DNA from: an uncultured Lachnospiraceae bacterium
Lineage (GTDB): Bacteria; Bacillota; Clostridia; Lachnospirales; Lachnospiraceae
Direction of reading: 5' to 3'
Assembly (NCBI GenBank): GCA_947650155.1
Contig: CANSUS010000001.1
Coordinates: forward strand, 1-64,000
Length of the DNA stretch: 64,000 nucleotides
Positions 44,910 through 55,058 of the stretch are shown here, piece after piece. Position numbers and translations under genes: made by a program. How positions within the stretch are numbered: position 1 is the stretch's first letter; every line of letters starts with the position of its first letter. Under the pieces are notes generated by a model. That model ran no database searches, was not told the DNA's origin, and saw only the letters and a program-made list of their open reading frames with translations.

Positions 44910-45995
44910 TCAGCCGATTCTTTGAGCCAGTAAATCGCCCATTTCGCTGCAGCTTACTTTTTTACAGCCTTCCGACATAATATCAACGGTGCGGAATCCT
45001 TCCTTTAACACCTGTTTTACAGCAGATTCTATGGCATCTGCCTCTTCGTCCAGATCAAAAGTAAATCTAAGCATCATTGCCGCGCTTAAAACCGTTGCAA
45101 TCGGATTGGCAATATTTTTGCCTGCAATGTCAGGCGCAGAACCGTGGCTTGGCTCGTACAGGCCAAACTTTGTATCGTTTAAGCTTGCTGAGGAAAGCAT
45201 TCCAATCGAACCGGTTACCATACTTGCTTCATCAGAGAGAATATCGCCAAACATATTTTCCGTAAGAATGACATCAAACTGTGCCGGATCTTTTACAAGC
45301 TGCATAGCGCAATTGTCTACCAGCATATGTTCTAAGGTAACGTCAGGATAGTTTTTCGCAACTTCTTCTACAACCGCTCTCCAGAGCCTGGAGGAGTCCA
45401 GTACATTTGCTTTATCCACGCTGGTTACTTTTTTTCTTCGTTTTCTGGCAATATCAAAACCTTTCACGGCAATCCGGCGGATTTCTTCTTCATTATATGT
45501 AAGAGTATCTACTGCTTTTCTGATTCCGTTTTCTGTTACAGTCTTTCTCTCGCCAAAATACAAACCGCCGGTCAGCTCTCTCATAATCAGCATATCAAAT
45601 CCGGCTTTACTGATTTCTTCTTTCAAAGGGCAGGCTGCTGCAAGCTCGTCATAAAGTACTGCCGGTCTCAAATTAGCAAACAGATTCAGCGCTTTGCGGA
45701 TTTTTAACAATCCTGCTTCCGGTCTTAATTCAGGCGCCAGTTTGTACCAGGGAGATGTAGTCGTATCTCCGCCGATAGATCCCATCAAAACTGCATCTGC
45801 ATTTTTTGCAGTCTGAATTGCCTCATCGGTAAGAGGCACGCCATGTACATCGATCGAAGCGCCTCCCATTAAAATATCCGTATATATCATCTCATGCCCA
45901 AATTTAAGCGCTGTCCTATCAAGGACTTTTTTTGCTTCTCTTACAATCTCAGGTCCAATCCCGTCACCGGGAATGCATGTAATATTCAGTTTCAT
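44910..45995 (-). CDS. leuB: 3-isopropylmalate dehydrogenase
   Basis: This 361-residue enzyme oxidises 3-isopropylmalate with NAD in leucine synthesis. It has [14 protein letters not shown] and [15 protein letters not shown], as in the family. GGAGGATCGTT precedes the ATG. It heads leuB-ilvD-ilvB. leuA, leuC and leuD are not in the window. No T-box or attenuator was seen in its 200-base upstream region. Confidence 0.93.
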   Translation of the reverse strand: MKLNITCIPGDGIGPEIVREAKKVLDRTALKFGHEMIYTDILMGGASIDVHGVPLTDEAIQTAKNADAVLMGSIGGDTTTSPWYKLAPELRPEAGLLKIRKALNLFANLRPAVLYDELAAACPLKEEISKAGFDMLIMRELTGGLYFGERKTVTENGIRKAVDTLTYNEEEIRRIAVKGFDIARKRRKKVTSVDKANVLDSSRLWRAVVEEVAKNYPDVTLEHMLVDNCAMQLVKDPAQFDVILTENMFGDILSDEASMVTGSIGMLSSASLNDTKFGLYEPSHGSAPDIAGKNIANPIATVLSAAMMLRFTFDLDEEADAIESAVKQVLKEGFRTVDIMSEGCKKVSCSEMGDLLAQRIG

Positions 45996-46054
45996 AACGA
46001 TCCTCCAAATATATGATTTTTAATTTGTATAATACAGAACTGCTGTCACATTCT

Positions 46055-46083
46055 ATATTAGCATAGCAAAGAACATTCCTCAA
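46055..46083 (-). promoter_or_regulatory. Promoter of leuB-ilvD-ilvB
   Basis: On the minus strand TTGAGG and TAATAT are 17 bases apart, about 60 bases before the leuB ATG. Confidence 0.65.
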
Positions 46084-46174
46084 ATACATATTAATTATAT
46101 TTTTCATAATTTACAGTTATAAAGCGCTTTACACTTTTCCTGATTAAGCTTTGGAATTTTCATCTTATAATTTG

Positions 46175-46204
46175 AAAAAAAGAACTGCCGCCGGCAGCTC
46201 TTTT
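46175..46204 (-). terminator. Terminator of yajC
   Basis: On the minus strand GAGCTGCC-GGC-GGCAGTTC is followed by seven T. It starts just past the yajC stop codon. Confidence 0.85.
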
Positions 46205-46205
46205 A

Positions 46206-46565
46206 TTATGATTCCGCATTCGCTTTTTCAATCTGTGCAATGGATGTTTTCTGCATGGGAATACGGCAGTTTTTATTGTTACCAAATTCTACAATTACAG
46301 TGTCATCCGTAATATCAATGATAATTCCGTAAAATCCACTGTTTGTCAAAACACAATCTCCGATTTCCAATGTAGAGAGCATTGCTGCCATTTTTTTCTG
46401 TTCTTTTTTCTGGGGACGGATCATCATAAAATATATGATCGCTCCAAACATTACAATATACAGAACCATCATTAATCCGGCGCCGGCCGCACCGCCCGCT
46501 GCTTCAGGGGCTGTACCGCCCGCTGCTTCCAGTACCATGCCGCCTGCTGTCATTAAAATACCCAT
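46206..46565 (-). CDS. yajC: Preprotein translocase subunit YajC
   Basis: This 119-residue protein has one membrane helix (about 30-48, GLMMVLYIVMFGAIIYFMMI) followed by RPQKKEQKKMAAML, typical of YajC, which assists SecDF. An Ala/Gly-rich N-terminal extension (residues 7-28) with repeated AAGGT/APEAAGG units goes before the helix. GGAGGAAACACGA precedes the ATG. It follows tgt in the common tgt-yajC order. Confidence 0.92.
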   Translation of the reverse strand: MGILMTAGGMVLEAAGGTAPEAAGGAAGAGLMMVLYIVMFGAIIYFMMIRPQKKEQKKMAAMLSTLEIGDCVLTNSGFYGIIIDITDDTVIVEFGNNKNCRIPMQKTSIAQIEKANAES

Positions 46566-46702
46566 TCGTGTTTCCTCCTACTTTGGGACTTATGTTTTCT
46601 AAAACCATATCCATCGTCTGAAAACCGCCTAAAAAATATAATACACAAGGTTTTTGTTTTGGGCAAGCACTTTCCTGTTAAAATGCAATTTTTTATAATT
46701 TT

Positions 46703-47833
46703 TTAATTCTTCCTGCTCATATTATCCAGTTTTCTTTTTTTATATGCTGCAAATTCTCCTGCATCCAATGCATCCCTGATCTCTTCCATCATGGTATTAT
46801 AAAAGTACAGGTTATGCAGCACGCACAGCCGCATCCCAAGCATTTCCTTTGCCTTTAGAAGATGTCTGATATAGGCTCTGGAATATCGCCTGCATGCGGG
46901 GCAGGCACAGCCTTCTTCAATCGGTCTTTCATCTGTTTCATATTTGGCATTAAACAGATTGATTTTTCCATGATTGGTATATAAGTGGCCATGACGTCCG
47001 TTTCTGGTAGGATAAACACAGTCAAAAAAATCAATTCCCCGTTCTACGCCTTCCAAAATATTGGCAGGCGTACCAACGCCCATCAGATAAGTTGGTTTTT
47101 CCAATGGAAGAAAAGGAACGGTTTCCTCTAAAATATGATACATTTCTTCATGGCTTTCTCCTACTGCAAGTCCGCCGATTGCATAGCCGTCCAAATCAAA
47201 TTCTCTGATTCTTTTGGCATGCTCAATACGGATATCTTCATAAACAGCGCCCTGATTTATCCCAAATAACATCTGTTTTTTATTGATAGTATCTTCTGCG
47301 TCATTTAGTCTGTTCATTTCATTTTTGCAGCGTGCAAGCCATCTTGTGGTTCTTTCCACGGAATTTTGCACATAACTTCTATCTGCCGTGCTGGAGGGAC
47401 ATTCGTCAAATGCCATCGCAATTGTGGAAGCAAGATTAGACTGGATCTGCATACTCTCTTCGGGCCCCATGAAGATCTTGCGCCCGTCAATATGGGAATG
47501 AAAATATACGCCTTCTTCTTTTATTTTTCTAAGCCCTGCAAGTGAAAACACCTGAAATCCTCCTGAATCTGTCAGGATCGGTTTGTTCCAGGACATGAAT
47601 TTATGAAGTCCGCCCATTTGTTTTATAATCTTATCCCCCGGACGTACATGAAGGTGGTAGGTATTTGATAACTCCACCTGTGTCTTTATATGTTCCAGAT
47701 CTTCCGTAGAAACAGCGCCCTTTATGGCCGCTGCTGTTCCTACATTCATAAAAACGGGAGTCTGTATGATTCCATGTACAGTATGAAATTCGCCTCTTTT
47801 GGCTCTGCCCTCCTGCTTTAATAATTGATACAT
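46703..47833 (-). CDS. tgt: tRNA-guanine (queuine) transglycosylase
   Basis: This enzyme of about 376 residues exchanges guanine-34 for preQ1 in tRNAs with GUN anticodons. The active-site DSGGFQVFSLAGL and the zinc-binding CACPACRRYSRAYIRHLL are present. ATG at 47833 with GGAGCGTTGAT upstream begins MYQLLKQEGRAKRGEF, the family start; the longer frame to 47944 enters the VanY gene. It is followed by yajC, as often seen. Confidence 0.93.
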   Translation of the reverse strand: MYQLLKQEGRAKRGEFHTVHGIIQTPVFMNVGTAAAIKGAVSTEDLEHIKTQVELSNTYHLHVRPGDKIIKQMGGLHKFMSWNKPILTDSGGFQVFSLAGLRKIKEEGVYFHSHIDGRKIFMGPEESMQIQSNLASTIAMAFDECPSSTADRSYVQNSVERTTRWLARCKNEMNRLNDAEDTINKKQMLFGINQGAVYEDIRIEHAKRIREFDLDGYAIGGLAVGESHEEMYHILEETVPFLPLEKPTYLMGVGTPANILEGVERGIDFFDCVYPTRNGRHGHLYTNHGKINLFNAKYETDERPIEEGCACPACRRYSRAYIRHLLKAKEMLGMRLCVLHNLYFYNTMMEEIRDALDAGEFAAYKKRKLDNMSRKN

Positions 47834-47882
47834 ATCAACGCTCCATTCCTGCTCATTCTGTGAATTTCGGATATCACTGCTT

Positions 47883-48953
47883 TTATAAATCTTCCACAAA
47901 TTCTTCCAGGCAAAGTCCCTGTTCCGTAATTGCCATTGCAGCATCTACTCCTACATAACGGAAATGCCAGGGTTCAAATTCAATTCCGGTAATATATTCT
48001 TTTCCACGCGGATATCGAAGGATAAAACCATATTCACAGCTGTGTTCGGCAAGCCATTTTCCTGCTTCCGTATCAGCAAATCCTTCTTCCAGCTCTTTAT
48101 AAGTATCGCATACAATGTCAATTGCAAGCCCAATCTGATGCTCGCTTGCTCCCGGAACCGTCACAGCCTGCGAAGCATAACTGTATGCTTCCATATAAGA
48201 CATTCCTTTAGCCATATATTTTTTGATTTTCCGGTCAAACAGCATTTCCTGCCGGCTCATATCTCTGTAGGGGGAGCATACGACCAAATTAATGCCGTCT
48301 TCTTTAGCAGCCTGGAACATAGCGAGCAGATCACCAATAATCCGTTCATCACATTTCATGCTGCCCTTGATAATGCCTAAAGTAAAAGTATAATCCGCCG
48401 GAATGGGATGCTGTTTATTGATTAAAACCAGTCTCCAGTCATCTTTATCAAAGGAAACTTCTTCTCCGGCGCTTTTTGTTTCATGCACTCTGTTTGAGTA
48501 TTGAATATTTCCTTCCAGAATTTCATCCAGTGTATATTTATCCGCGTCTTCCATTCCATGCAGTTCGGCGTCTTCATATCCGTCCAGTACATCGTCATCA
48601 TCCAGAATCTGTACGTCTTCAGGCAGAATACTGTCCTCATCTGCAATAGCCAGCTGGGAGTCATAGCCGGCTGTATTATCCAACATGGCTTCCTGCACCT
48701 TTTCTTCTGATTCTGTTTCATTTGTTTCCTCAGAAAAAACAGGGAAAGAAAAACTGCTGCTGACTGTAAAAAACATCAAAATAACGATCAGGGAAGCAAA
48801 TCGTTTCCCGTTTGATGCCAGATATGCAAAAATAGAATATGGGAAAAGTGCTACCGCTGCGCAGATCATCATAAGGGGTTTTAAACATTTATGCTTTTTA
48901 GCAGGTTTTAAAAAAGTCGATAACACTTTTTCTTTCCATGTCTTATCCATCAT
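47883..48953 (-). CDS. D-alanyl-D-alanine carboxypeptidase, VanY-like (M15B)
   Basis: This protein has about 356 residues. Basic N-terminus, two hydrophobic stretches (about 25-45 and 55-75), an acidic linker, and a C-terminal zinc peptidase domain. The zinc motifs are ASEHQIGLAIDIV (H and D) and EPWHFRYVG (catalytic Glu and third ligand His). It trims D-Ala from peptidoglycan stems outside the cell. ATG at 48953 has AAAAGGA eight bases upstream; 49004 is open but has no good site. No vancomycin-resistance genes lie near, so this is likely a housekeeping enzyme. Confidence 0.87.
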   Translation of the reverse strand: MMDKTWKEKVLSTFLKPAKKHKCLKPLMMICAAVALFPYSIFAYLASNGKRFASLIVILMFFTVSSSFSFPVFSEETNETESEEKVQEAMLDNTAGYDSQLAIADEDSILPEDVQILDDDDVLDGYEDAELHGMEDADKYTLDEILEGNIQYSNRVHETKSAGEEVSFDKDDWRLVLINKQHPIPADYTFTLGIIKGSMKCDERIIGDLLAMFQAAKEDGINLVVCSPYRDMSRQEMLFDRKIKKYMAKGMSYMEAYSYASQAVTVPGASEHQIGLAIDIVCDTYKELEEGFADTEAGKWLAEHSCEYGFILRYPRGKEYITGIEFEPWHFRYVGVDAAMAITEQGLCLEEFVEDL

Positions 48954-49004
48954 GAAAGCAATCCTTTTCTTCTCTACTTTTAAACTCTTATTTATAGTTT
49001 CCAT

Positions 49005-49281
49005 TCATATTTTAGTGCATGATTACCCTAAAATACTACATTCTATAATAGCACAAAATTACAAATTGTACATATTATTTTCAAAAAATTACAAAAATCT
49101 TTCATATTCTTTATGTTATTTTAGGATTCCATGTGCAATCCTCTTCTTTTTTCCAAAACTTTCTTGCCAGCATATCACCTATCCTATATAATCATTTTAT
49201 TATAATTTACATAATAACTGTATCAATGCATGGATTTTCCATGAATTTGAAATATCTGCATACCAGATAAGGAGGCTTTAT
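49005..49281. promoter_or_regulatory. AT-rich divergent intergenic region with the aroC promoter
   Basis: The plus-strand promoter has TTGCCA at 49164-49169 and TATAAT at 49187-49192, with 17 bases between. The aroC transcript then has a leader of about 80 bases, in which I see no strong structure. The rest is AT-rich and should also hold the promoter of the VanY-like gene, which I could not place. Confidence 0.65.
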
Positions 49282-50379
49282 ATGGCAGGTTCAACATATG
49301 GCACTATTTTCAAAATCACAACCTGGGGAGAATCCCACGGCGCGGGACTGGGGGTCGTTATTGACGGATGCCCGGCCGGAATTCCACTTTCGGCTATGGA
49401 TGTACAACAGTTTTTGGACAGGAGAAAGCCCGGACAGACCAGAATTGCTACGCCAAGAAAAGAAGCTGATGAAGTGGAAATTTTATCCGGTATTTTTGAA
49501 GGATATACTACGGGAACGCCCATATCCATGTTAGTAAGAAATACTTCCCAGCAATCCGGGGATTATAGTGAAATTGCTTCTTACTACCGTCCCGGTCATG
49601 CGGATTTTACCTTTGATTCCAAATATGGTTTTCGCGATTACCGCGGCGGCGGACGCTCTTCCGGCAGGGAAACTGTCGGTCGTGTTGCAGCAGGGGCAGT
49701 TGCCTGTATTGCATTGAAGCAATTAGGAATTGAACTTATCACCTATACGAAAAGTATTGGAAATATTACCATCAATATGGATGCTTTTGATACTTCTGCC
49801 ATTTTGGAAACGCCAACTTGTATGCCTGACAGAGAAGCATCTGAAAAGGCGGAAAATTATCTGGAACAATGTATTAAAAATTCAGACTCCGCCGGCGGAA
49901 TAATAGAATGTATAGTGAAAAATATGCCTGCCGGAATAGGGGATCCTGTTTTTGAAAAGCTAGATGCCAATCTTGCAAAAGCGGTTATGTCAATTGGCGC
50001 TGTAAAAGCAGTGGAAGTTGGAGATGGATGCGCAGTATCTTTTTCAAATGGAAGTTTTAATAATGATGCTTTTTGCATAGAAGAACAGAAAATTTCCAAA
50101 AAAACCAATCATGCGGGAGGAATCTTAGGCGGTATCAGCGACGGTTCAGATATTATTCTGAGGGCATATGTGAAGCCAACCCCTTCTATTTACAGTACGC
50201 AGGAAACAGTCAATAAAGAAAAGGAGGAAATCAAGATCAATATAAAAGGCCGCCACGATCCCATTATTGTTCCACGCGCTGTAGTCGTGGTGGAAGCAAT
50301 GACTGCCATCACCTTGTTTGATGCGCTTCTCCTTAATATGACAGCCAGAATGGACAGCATTCAGAAATTTTACATTTAA
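49282..50379 (+). CDS. aroC: Chorismate synthase
   Basis: This 365-residue flavin-dependent enzyme turns 5-enolpyruvylshikimate-3-phosphate into chorismate. Family motifs GESHGAGLGVVIDGCPAG (16-33), RGGGRSSGRET and GRHDPIIVPRAVVVVEAM are all present. AAGGAGGCTTTAT precedes the ATG. It is a single-gene transcript, ending in a strong stem-loop. Other shikimate genes are not in the window. Confidence 0.94.
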   Translation: MAGSTYGTIFKITTWGESHGAGLGVVIDGCPAGIPLSAMDVQQFLDRRKPGQTRIATPRKEADEVEILSGIFEGYTTGTPISMLVRNTSQQSGDYSEIASYYRPGHADFTFDSKYGFRDYRGGGRSSGRETVGRVAAGAVACIALKQLGIELITYTKSIGNITINMDAFDTSAILETPTCMPDREASEKAENYLEQCIKNSDSAGGIIECIVKNMPAGIGDPVFEKLDANLAKAVMSIGAVKAVEVGDGCAVSFSNGSFNNDAFCIEEQKISKKTNHAGGILGGISDGSDIILRAYVKPTPSIYSTQETVNKEKEEIKINIKGRHDPIIVPRAVVVVEAMTAITLFDALLLNMTARMDSIQKFYI

Positions 50380-50409
50380 ACAATCTGTATACTGAAATCA
50401 GCCCAAAAT

Positions 50410-50446
50410 TTCGCCCTGCATGTACAAAGTCTGCATGCAGGGCGAA
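50410..50446. terminator. Stem-loop between aroC and the lactonase gene
   Basis: TTCGCCCTGCATG (50410-50422) pairs perfectly with CATGCAGGGCGAA (50434-50446). It lies between convergent genes; a T-run is weak on both strands, so it may work in both directions with modest strength. Confidence 0.7.
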
Positions 50447-50491
50447 GTATTATGCGCCTTGCGGCGTACCTTTCGTCATTGTTCAGCCGGA

Positions 50492-51550
50492 TTATGATAT
50501 TTTGTGAAATAAAACACAATTTGGTTTATCCACAGGTATTTCCGGTCCATTCATTATAATTACTTTGTCTTCTATTTTCACAGTAAAGAAAGTGAGCGTG
50601 TCCGACTCATGGTTTAAGGATACCAAATGCCTGCAGTCAGGAAACAGCGCCGCATCTTTAGGATAATCTCCACTGATGGGAAGACACAATATTTCTTCCA
50701 AAGTACCCTCTTTCGGATCTACATTGTAAAGAATAACACTGTTATCGCCGGCATTGGAACTTAAAAGATATTCATGATTCCATGAAAACTTCAATGCACT
50801 TGCAGCTGCTCCCGCACCACTGCCGTCAGTAGTATCTATTGTCGAAATTCTCTGTATCTTTTCAAAATAAGGATTATTATCCCTCTCTTCATAAGTATAG
50901 ACTTCTATATAATTTTTTAATTCATGAACAATATACATAAATTTTCCGTCTGTACTGAACACCAGATGTCTTGGTGCGGATTCTAACGCGCTTCTGACAA
51001 CATCTACCTGGGTTAATTTCCCTGTTTCGTGATTCAGCCGGTATACATTGACATGATCCATTCCCAGATCCGCCGCACACAAATATTTATTGTCCCTTGT
51101 CATTTTGACGCAGTTTACATGAGGACGGAAATTTCTTTCCGCAACGCTTCCGATTCCCTTATGAAAGATTTCGTCTGTGATTTCACCAACACTGCCATCA
51201 TCGTTAAGACGCAGTACTGTAATCTTTCCGTCATGATATCCGCCAACAAAGAGAAATCTGCTTTCGTGGTCTGTGGAAAGGAAACATCCTCTCATACCAT
51301 TGATGGAAGCTCTGTTGATCAGTTCAAGATCTCCGTCAGCCATCACTTTAAACGCTACAACACCCTGATCGGTAATGGAATAAAGATATTTTAAATTATG
51401 AGAATGCGTAATATAAGAGGAATTGGTGATTTCAACCTCTTTCCATTCTGAAAATCTTCCATTTTCCATATCTACGTCATAAATTTTTATCCCATGTTTG
51501 TCTTTCATCGTATAAGATGAGACATATGCAACATATTTTTCTTCATTCAT
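50492..51550 (-). CDS. Lactonase-family seven-bladed beta-propeller protein
   Basis: This 352-residue protein matches the PF10282-type 6-phosphogluconolactonase-like propellers: repeated blades such as FRPHVNCVKMTRDNKYLCAAD and SAPRHLVFSTDGKFMYIVHE. The family may hydrolyse sugar lactones. No signal peptide. ATG at 51550 has GGAGGATATTTTT upstream. Its promoter overlaps that of the divergent polyamine regulator gene, which may link their control. Confidence 0.85.
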   Translation of the reverse strand: MNEEKYVAYVSSYTMKDKHGIKIYDVDMENGRFSEWKEVEITNSSYITHSHNLKYLYSITDQGVVAFKVMADGDLELINRASINGMRGCFLSTDHESRFLFVGGYHDGKITVLRLNDDGSVGEITDEIFHKGIGSVAERNFRPHVNCVKMTRDNKYLCAADLGMDHVNVYRLNHETGKLTQVDVVRSALESAPRHLVFSTDGKFMYIVHELKNYIEVYTYEERDNNPYFEKIQRISTIDTTDGSGAGAAASALKFSWNHEYLLSSNAGDNSVILYNVDPKEGTLEEILCLPISGDYPKDAALFPDCRHLVSLNHESDTLTFFTVKIEDKVIIMNGPEIPVDKPNCVLFHKIS

Positions 51551-51645
51551 AAAAATATCCTCCAAGCCTTTGTCTTTTTCATAAATAAAAAGAGATCTGT
51601 CTGTATTTAGTCTATCTTACCATATTCAAAATATTTTGTTAATAG

Positions 51646-51728
51646 ATTTTAAAAATTTCGATTGACTTATGTCAAAAATTTAGTATAATCTATCACAGTA
51701 TGTTTAGTTTTAGTAAACTTTTTGTTTA
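51646..51728. promoter_or_regulatory. Overlapping divergent promoters and operator of the lactonase and pot genes
   Basis: On the plus strand TTGACT (51662-51667) and TATAAT (51684-51689) have a 16-base spacer. On the minus strand TTGACA (51670-51675) and TAAAAT (51646-51651) have an 18-base spacer. The two -35 boxes form a TTGACTTATGTCAA palindrome. Downstream lies GTTTA-N7-TAAAC (51702-51718) and a further GTTTAGT (from 51724), a likely binding site for the XRE regulator. Confidence 0.7.
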
Positions 51729-51754
51729 GTTACAGGGATACGGAGGGGGTTTTA

Positions 51755-52291
51755 ATGGTAATCGGAGCCAAAATAAAGGAATTACGGATACAAAAAGGAT
51801 TGACACAGGAAGAACTTGCCGATCGGGCGGAATTGTCGAAAGGTTTTATTTCTCAGGTAGAGCGTGATCTTACTTCTCCTTCCATTGCCACTCTTATGGA
51901 CATTCTGCAATGTCTTGGTACTGATTTAAAGGATTTTTTCAATGAAACGGAGGAGGAGCAGGTAGTATTTTCCAGTGCAGATTATTTTGAAAAAATAGAC
52001 AGTGACTTAAAAAACCGGATTGAATGGATTATACCGAATGCGCAGAAAAATATTATGGAACCGATCCGGCTTACATTAGAACCTTATGGAGCTACTTACC
52101 CTGATAATCCACATGAAGGCGAAGAATTTGGATATGTGCTTTCAGGTACGCTCCATATCTATATAGGGAAAAAGCGGTATGCGGCAAAAAAAGGGGAATC
52201 GTTTTATTTTATTCCCAACAGTACGCATTACATAAAAGCAGGCAGTAAGGGAGCTGTTTTACTGTGGATCAGCTCTCCGCCAAGTTTTTAG
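51755..52291 (+). CDS. XRE-family regulator with C-terminal cupin domain (PuuR-like)
   Basis: This protein has about 178 residues. An XRE helix-turn-helix domain (about 4-60, [20 protein letters not shown]) is joined to a cupin domain (about 105-175, [21 protein letters not shown]). Such regulators often control polyamine or amino acid genes and bind a small ligand in the cupin. ATG at 51755 has GGAGGGGGTTTTA upstream. It is followed by potABCD, so it is likely to repress or activate this operon. Confidence 0.88.
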   Translation: MVIGAKIKELRIQKGLTQEELADRAELSKGFISQVERDLTSPSIATLMDILQCLGTDLKDFFNETEEEQVVFSSADYFEKIDSDLKNRIEWIIPNAQKNIMEPIRLTLEPYGATYPDNPHEGEEFGYVLSGTLHIYIGKKRYAAKKGESFYFIPNSTHYIKAGSKGAVLLWISSPPSF

Positions 52292-52340
52292 CAGGAATGG
52301 AAATATGGGATTCCGCTTAAGAGGAATCATGGAGGTTTGT

Positions 52341-53414
52341 ATGAAAAAAGAACTTATTACACTTCAAAATATATCAAAATCTTATGATGGTCAGCTTGTT
52401 TTAGATGATCTGAATTTATTTATCAGGGAAAATGAATTTTTGACTCTTTTAGGTCCAAGCGGATGCGGAAAAACGACTACTCTTCGTATTTTAGGAGGAT
52501 TTGAAACTCCTGACAGCGGAAAAGTAATCTTTGACGGAAGCGATATTACCACGCTTCCACCAAACAAACGGCAGCTGAATACTGTATTTCAAAAATATGC
52601 CCTCTTTGTACATATGACCATTGCCGAAAATATTGCCTTCGGACTTAAGATTAAGAAAAAGAGCGCTTCTTACATTAAAGATAAAATAAAGTATGCTCTA
52701 AAACTGGTAAACCTGGAAGGATATGAAAACCGCATGCCGGATTCCTTAAGCGGCGGTCAACAGCAGCGTATTGCTATTGCAAGGGCCATTGTTAACGAGC
52801 CAAAGGTATTACTGTTAGATGAGCCTTTAGGCGCTCTTGACTTAAAGCTCAGACAGGATATGCAGTATGAACTGATCCGGTTGAAAAATGAGCTGGGAAT
52901 TACGTTTATTTATGTCACCCATGATCAGGAAGAAGCGCTTACAATGTCCGACACGATTGTGGTTATGAATCAGGGATATATCCAACAGATCGGCACGCCG
53001 GAAAAAATATATAACGAACCGGAAAATGCCTTTGTCGCCGATTTCATTGGAGACAGCAACATCATTGCATCCACAATGGTCCGTGATGAACTGGTGGAGA
53101 TCCTTGGTGCGCGCTTTGCCTGTGTGGATAAGGGATTTGGAGAAAATGCTCCCGTTGATGTAGTCATACGTCCCGAAGATGTCGAACTCGTGGCTGAAAA
53201 TACCGGTACGATAGAGGGCGTTGTCAGTCATATTATTTTCAAGGGCGTTCATTATGAAATGGAAGTTATGGCAAATGGTTTTGAATGGCTGGTTCATTCT
53301 ACAAAAATGTTCCCTGTAGGAACGAAAGTTGGTATTAAAGTAGATCCTTATAATATTCAGATTATGAACAAACCGGTTTCCGAAGATGAGGAGGCATCGA
53401 CTGTAAATGAATAG
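52341..53414 (+). CDS. potA: Spermidine/putrescine ABC transporter, ATP-binding protein
   Basis: This protein of about 357 residues has Walker [17 protein letters not shown], signature [14 protein letters not shown] and Walker [14 protein letters not shown], with a C-terminal TOBE-type regulatory domain. It powers polyamine import with PotB, PotC and PotD. ATG at 52341 has GGAGGTTTGT upstream. Its stop overlaps the potB start by 8 bases. Confidence 0.92.
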   Translation: MKKELITLQNISKSYDGQLVLDDLNLFIRENEFLTLLGPSGCGKTTTLRILGGFETPDSGKVIFDGSDITTLPPNKRQLNTVFQKYALFVHMTIAENIAFGLKIKKKSASYIKDKIKYALKLVNLEGYENRMPDSLSGGQQQRIAIARAIVNEPKVLLLDEPLGALDLKLRQDMQYELIRLKNELGITFIYVTHDQEEALTMSDTIVVMNQGYIQQIGTPEKIYNEPENAFVADFIGDSNIIASTMVRDELVEILGARFACVDKGFGENAPVDVVIRPEDVELVAENTGTIEGVVSHIIFKGVHYEMEVMANGFEWLVHSTKMFPVGTKVGIKVDPYNIQIMNKPVSEDEEASTVNE

Positions 53415-54222
53415 AAAAAAAGCGCTTCAGGCGCCTTATCTGTTTTGGTCTGTAATGTTTATTCTTATACCTTTGTGCATGATATTCTATTATGGCTTTA
53501 CAGACAAAACAGGGGCTTTTACCCTGGAAAACATTATGGCAATTGCTACCGCAGAGCATGCAAAAGCATTATGGCTTTCCATGCTGCTGTCCTTAGTCAG
53601 TACTGTCCTGTGCCTTGTGATTGCTTACCCTCTTGCTATGATCCTTTCCAGCATGAACGTAAGTCAGAACAGCTTTATTGTTGTAATCTTCATCCTTCCA
53701 ATGTGGATGAATTTTTTGCTCCGCACGCTTGCATGGCAGACTTTGTTGGAAAAAACAGGTGTTATCAATAATATTCTCAGTTTTTTGCATCTTCCCGCTT
53801 TAAATATTATCAATACACCACCGGCAATTATCCTCGGCATGGTCTATAATTTTTTACCTTTTATGGTACTGCCGATTTATAATGCTCTTGTAAAAATAGA
53901 CAAAAATGTAATTAATGCCGCCAAAGATCTTGGCGCTAATCAGGTACAGACTTTTATCAGGATTATTCTGCCGCTTTCCATACCGGGCGTGATCAGCGGA
54001 ATTACTATGGTATTTGTACCTGCACTTACGACTTTTGTTATCAGTACCCTGTTAGGCGGAAGCAAGATCCTGTTGATCGGTAACGTGATTGAACAGGAAT
54101 TTACCCGGGCAGGCAACTGGTATCTGGGAAGCGGACTTTCTATCGTACTGATGATATTTATTATTGTCAACATGGTACTGTCTTCTGTTTTCGATAAAGA
54201 TGGAGAGGGGGCAATATTATAA
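53407..54222 (+). CDS. potB: Spermidine/putrescine ABC transporter, permease PotB
   Basis: This 271-residue permease has about six membrane helices. The EAA-loop region reads [24 protein letters not shown], the coupling site to PotA. The family partner is PotC, encoded next with no gap. Confidence 0.92.
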   Translation: MNRKKALQAPYLFWSVMFILIPLCMIFYYGFTDKTGAFTLENIMAIATAEHAKALWLSMLLSLVSTVLCLVIAYPLAMILSSMNVSQNSFIVVIFILPMWMNFLLRTLAWQTLLEKTGVINNILSFLHLPALNIINTPPAIILGMVYNFLPFMVLPIYNALVKIDKNVINAAKDLGANQVQTFIRIILPLSIPGVISGITMVFVPALTTFVISTLLGGSKILLIGNVIEQEFTRAGNWYLGSGLSIVLMIFIIVNMVLSSVFDKDGEGAIL

Positions 54223-55014
54223 ATGAAAAATTTTATAAAGCGGTTTTATATTGGTATCATTTTTGTTTTTCTTTATGCTCCGATTGTTACCCTGATTGCC
54301 CTTTCTTTTAATTCCAGTAAAACAAGAGCAAAATGGGGAGGATTTACTTTTAAATGGTACGCATCCCTGTTGCAGGATGAGATTATATTGCAGGCGTTAT
54401 GGAATACGCTGATTATTGCTTTTCTCTCTTCTCTCATAGCAACGGTGATCGGTACGGCTGCCTGTGTTGCCATGCAGAGCATGAGCCGGAAGATGCGTGC
54501 CCTGTTTATGGGGATCACCAATATTCCCATGCTGAACGCAGATATTGTAACCGGAATTTCTTTAATGCTTTTATATATCAGCCTTGGAGTCAGATTTGGA
54601 TTTTCTACTATACTGCTGTCACATATAACTTTTAATATACCATATGTTATTTTAAGCGTTATGCCCCGAATGAAGCAATTGAATCCTCATACATACGAAG
54701 CAGCGCTGGATCTTGGGGCATCTCATGTTTATGCATTTTTTAAAGTGGTTTTTCCTGATATACTTCCAGGTGTTTTAACCGGCTTTCTGATGGCATTTAC
54801 AATGTCGCTGGATGATTTTATTATAACCCATTTTACAAAAGGTGCCGGGATTGATACTCTTTCTACTAAAATTTATACGGAAGTAAAAAAAGGAATCAAA
54901 CCGGAAATGTATGCCCTTTCTACCATTATTTTTATTGCAGTTATCTGTCTGCTTCTTATTATTAATATATTTGGAAAAAAATCAGCACAAAAGGATATGC
55001 GGCAGGATAATTAA
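54223..55014 (+). CDS. potC: Spermidine/putrescine ABC transporter, permease PotC
   Basis: This 263-residue permease has six membrane helices and the coupling region AALDLGASHVYAFFKVVFPDILPG. It starts directly after the potB stop codon, with GGGGG upstream. Confidence 0.92.
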   Translation: MKNFIKRFYIGIIFVFLYAPIVTLIALSFNSSKTRAKWGGFTFKWYASLLQDEIILQALWNTLIIAFLSSLIATVIGTAACVAMQSMSRKMRALFMGITNIPMLNADIVTGISLMLLYISLGVRFGFSTILLSHITFNIPYVILSVMPRMKQLNPHTYEAALDLGASHVYAFFKVVFPDILPGVLTGFLMAFTMSLDDFIITHFTKGAGIDTLSTKIYTEVKKGIKPEMYALSTIIFIAVICLLLIINIFGKKSAQKDMRQDN

Positions 55015-55058
55015 TATGTTAGTTATAAACTAAAAATAGAAATTGGAGGATTTATATT

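Noticed and set aside
45996-46180. T-box or attenuator upstream of leuB
   Set aside because: No Stem I/AGGGTGG-type T-box sequence, leader peptide or terminator-antiterminator pair was seen.
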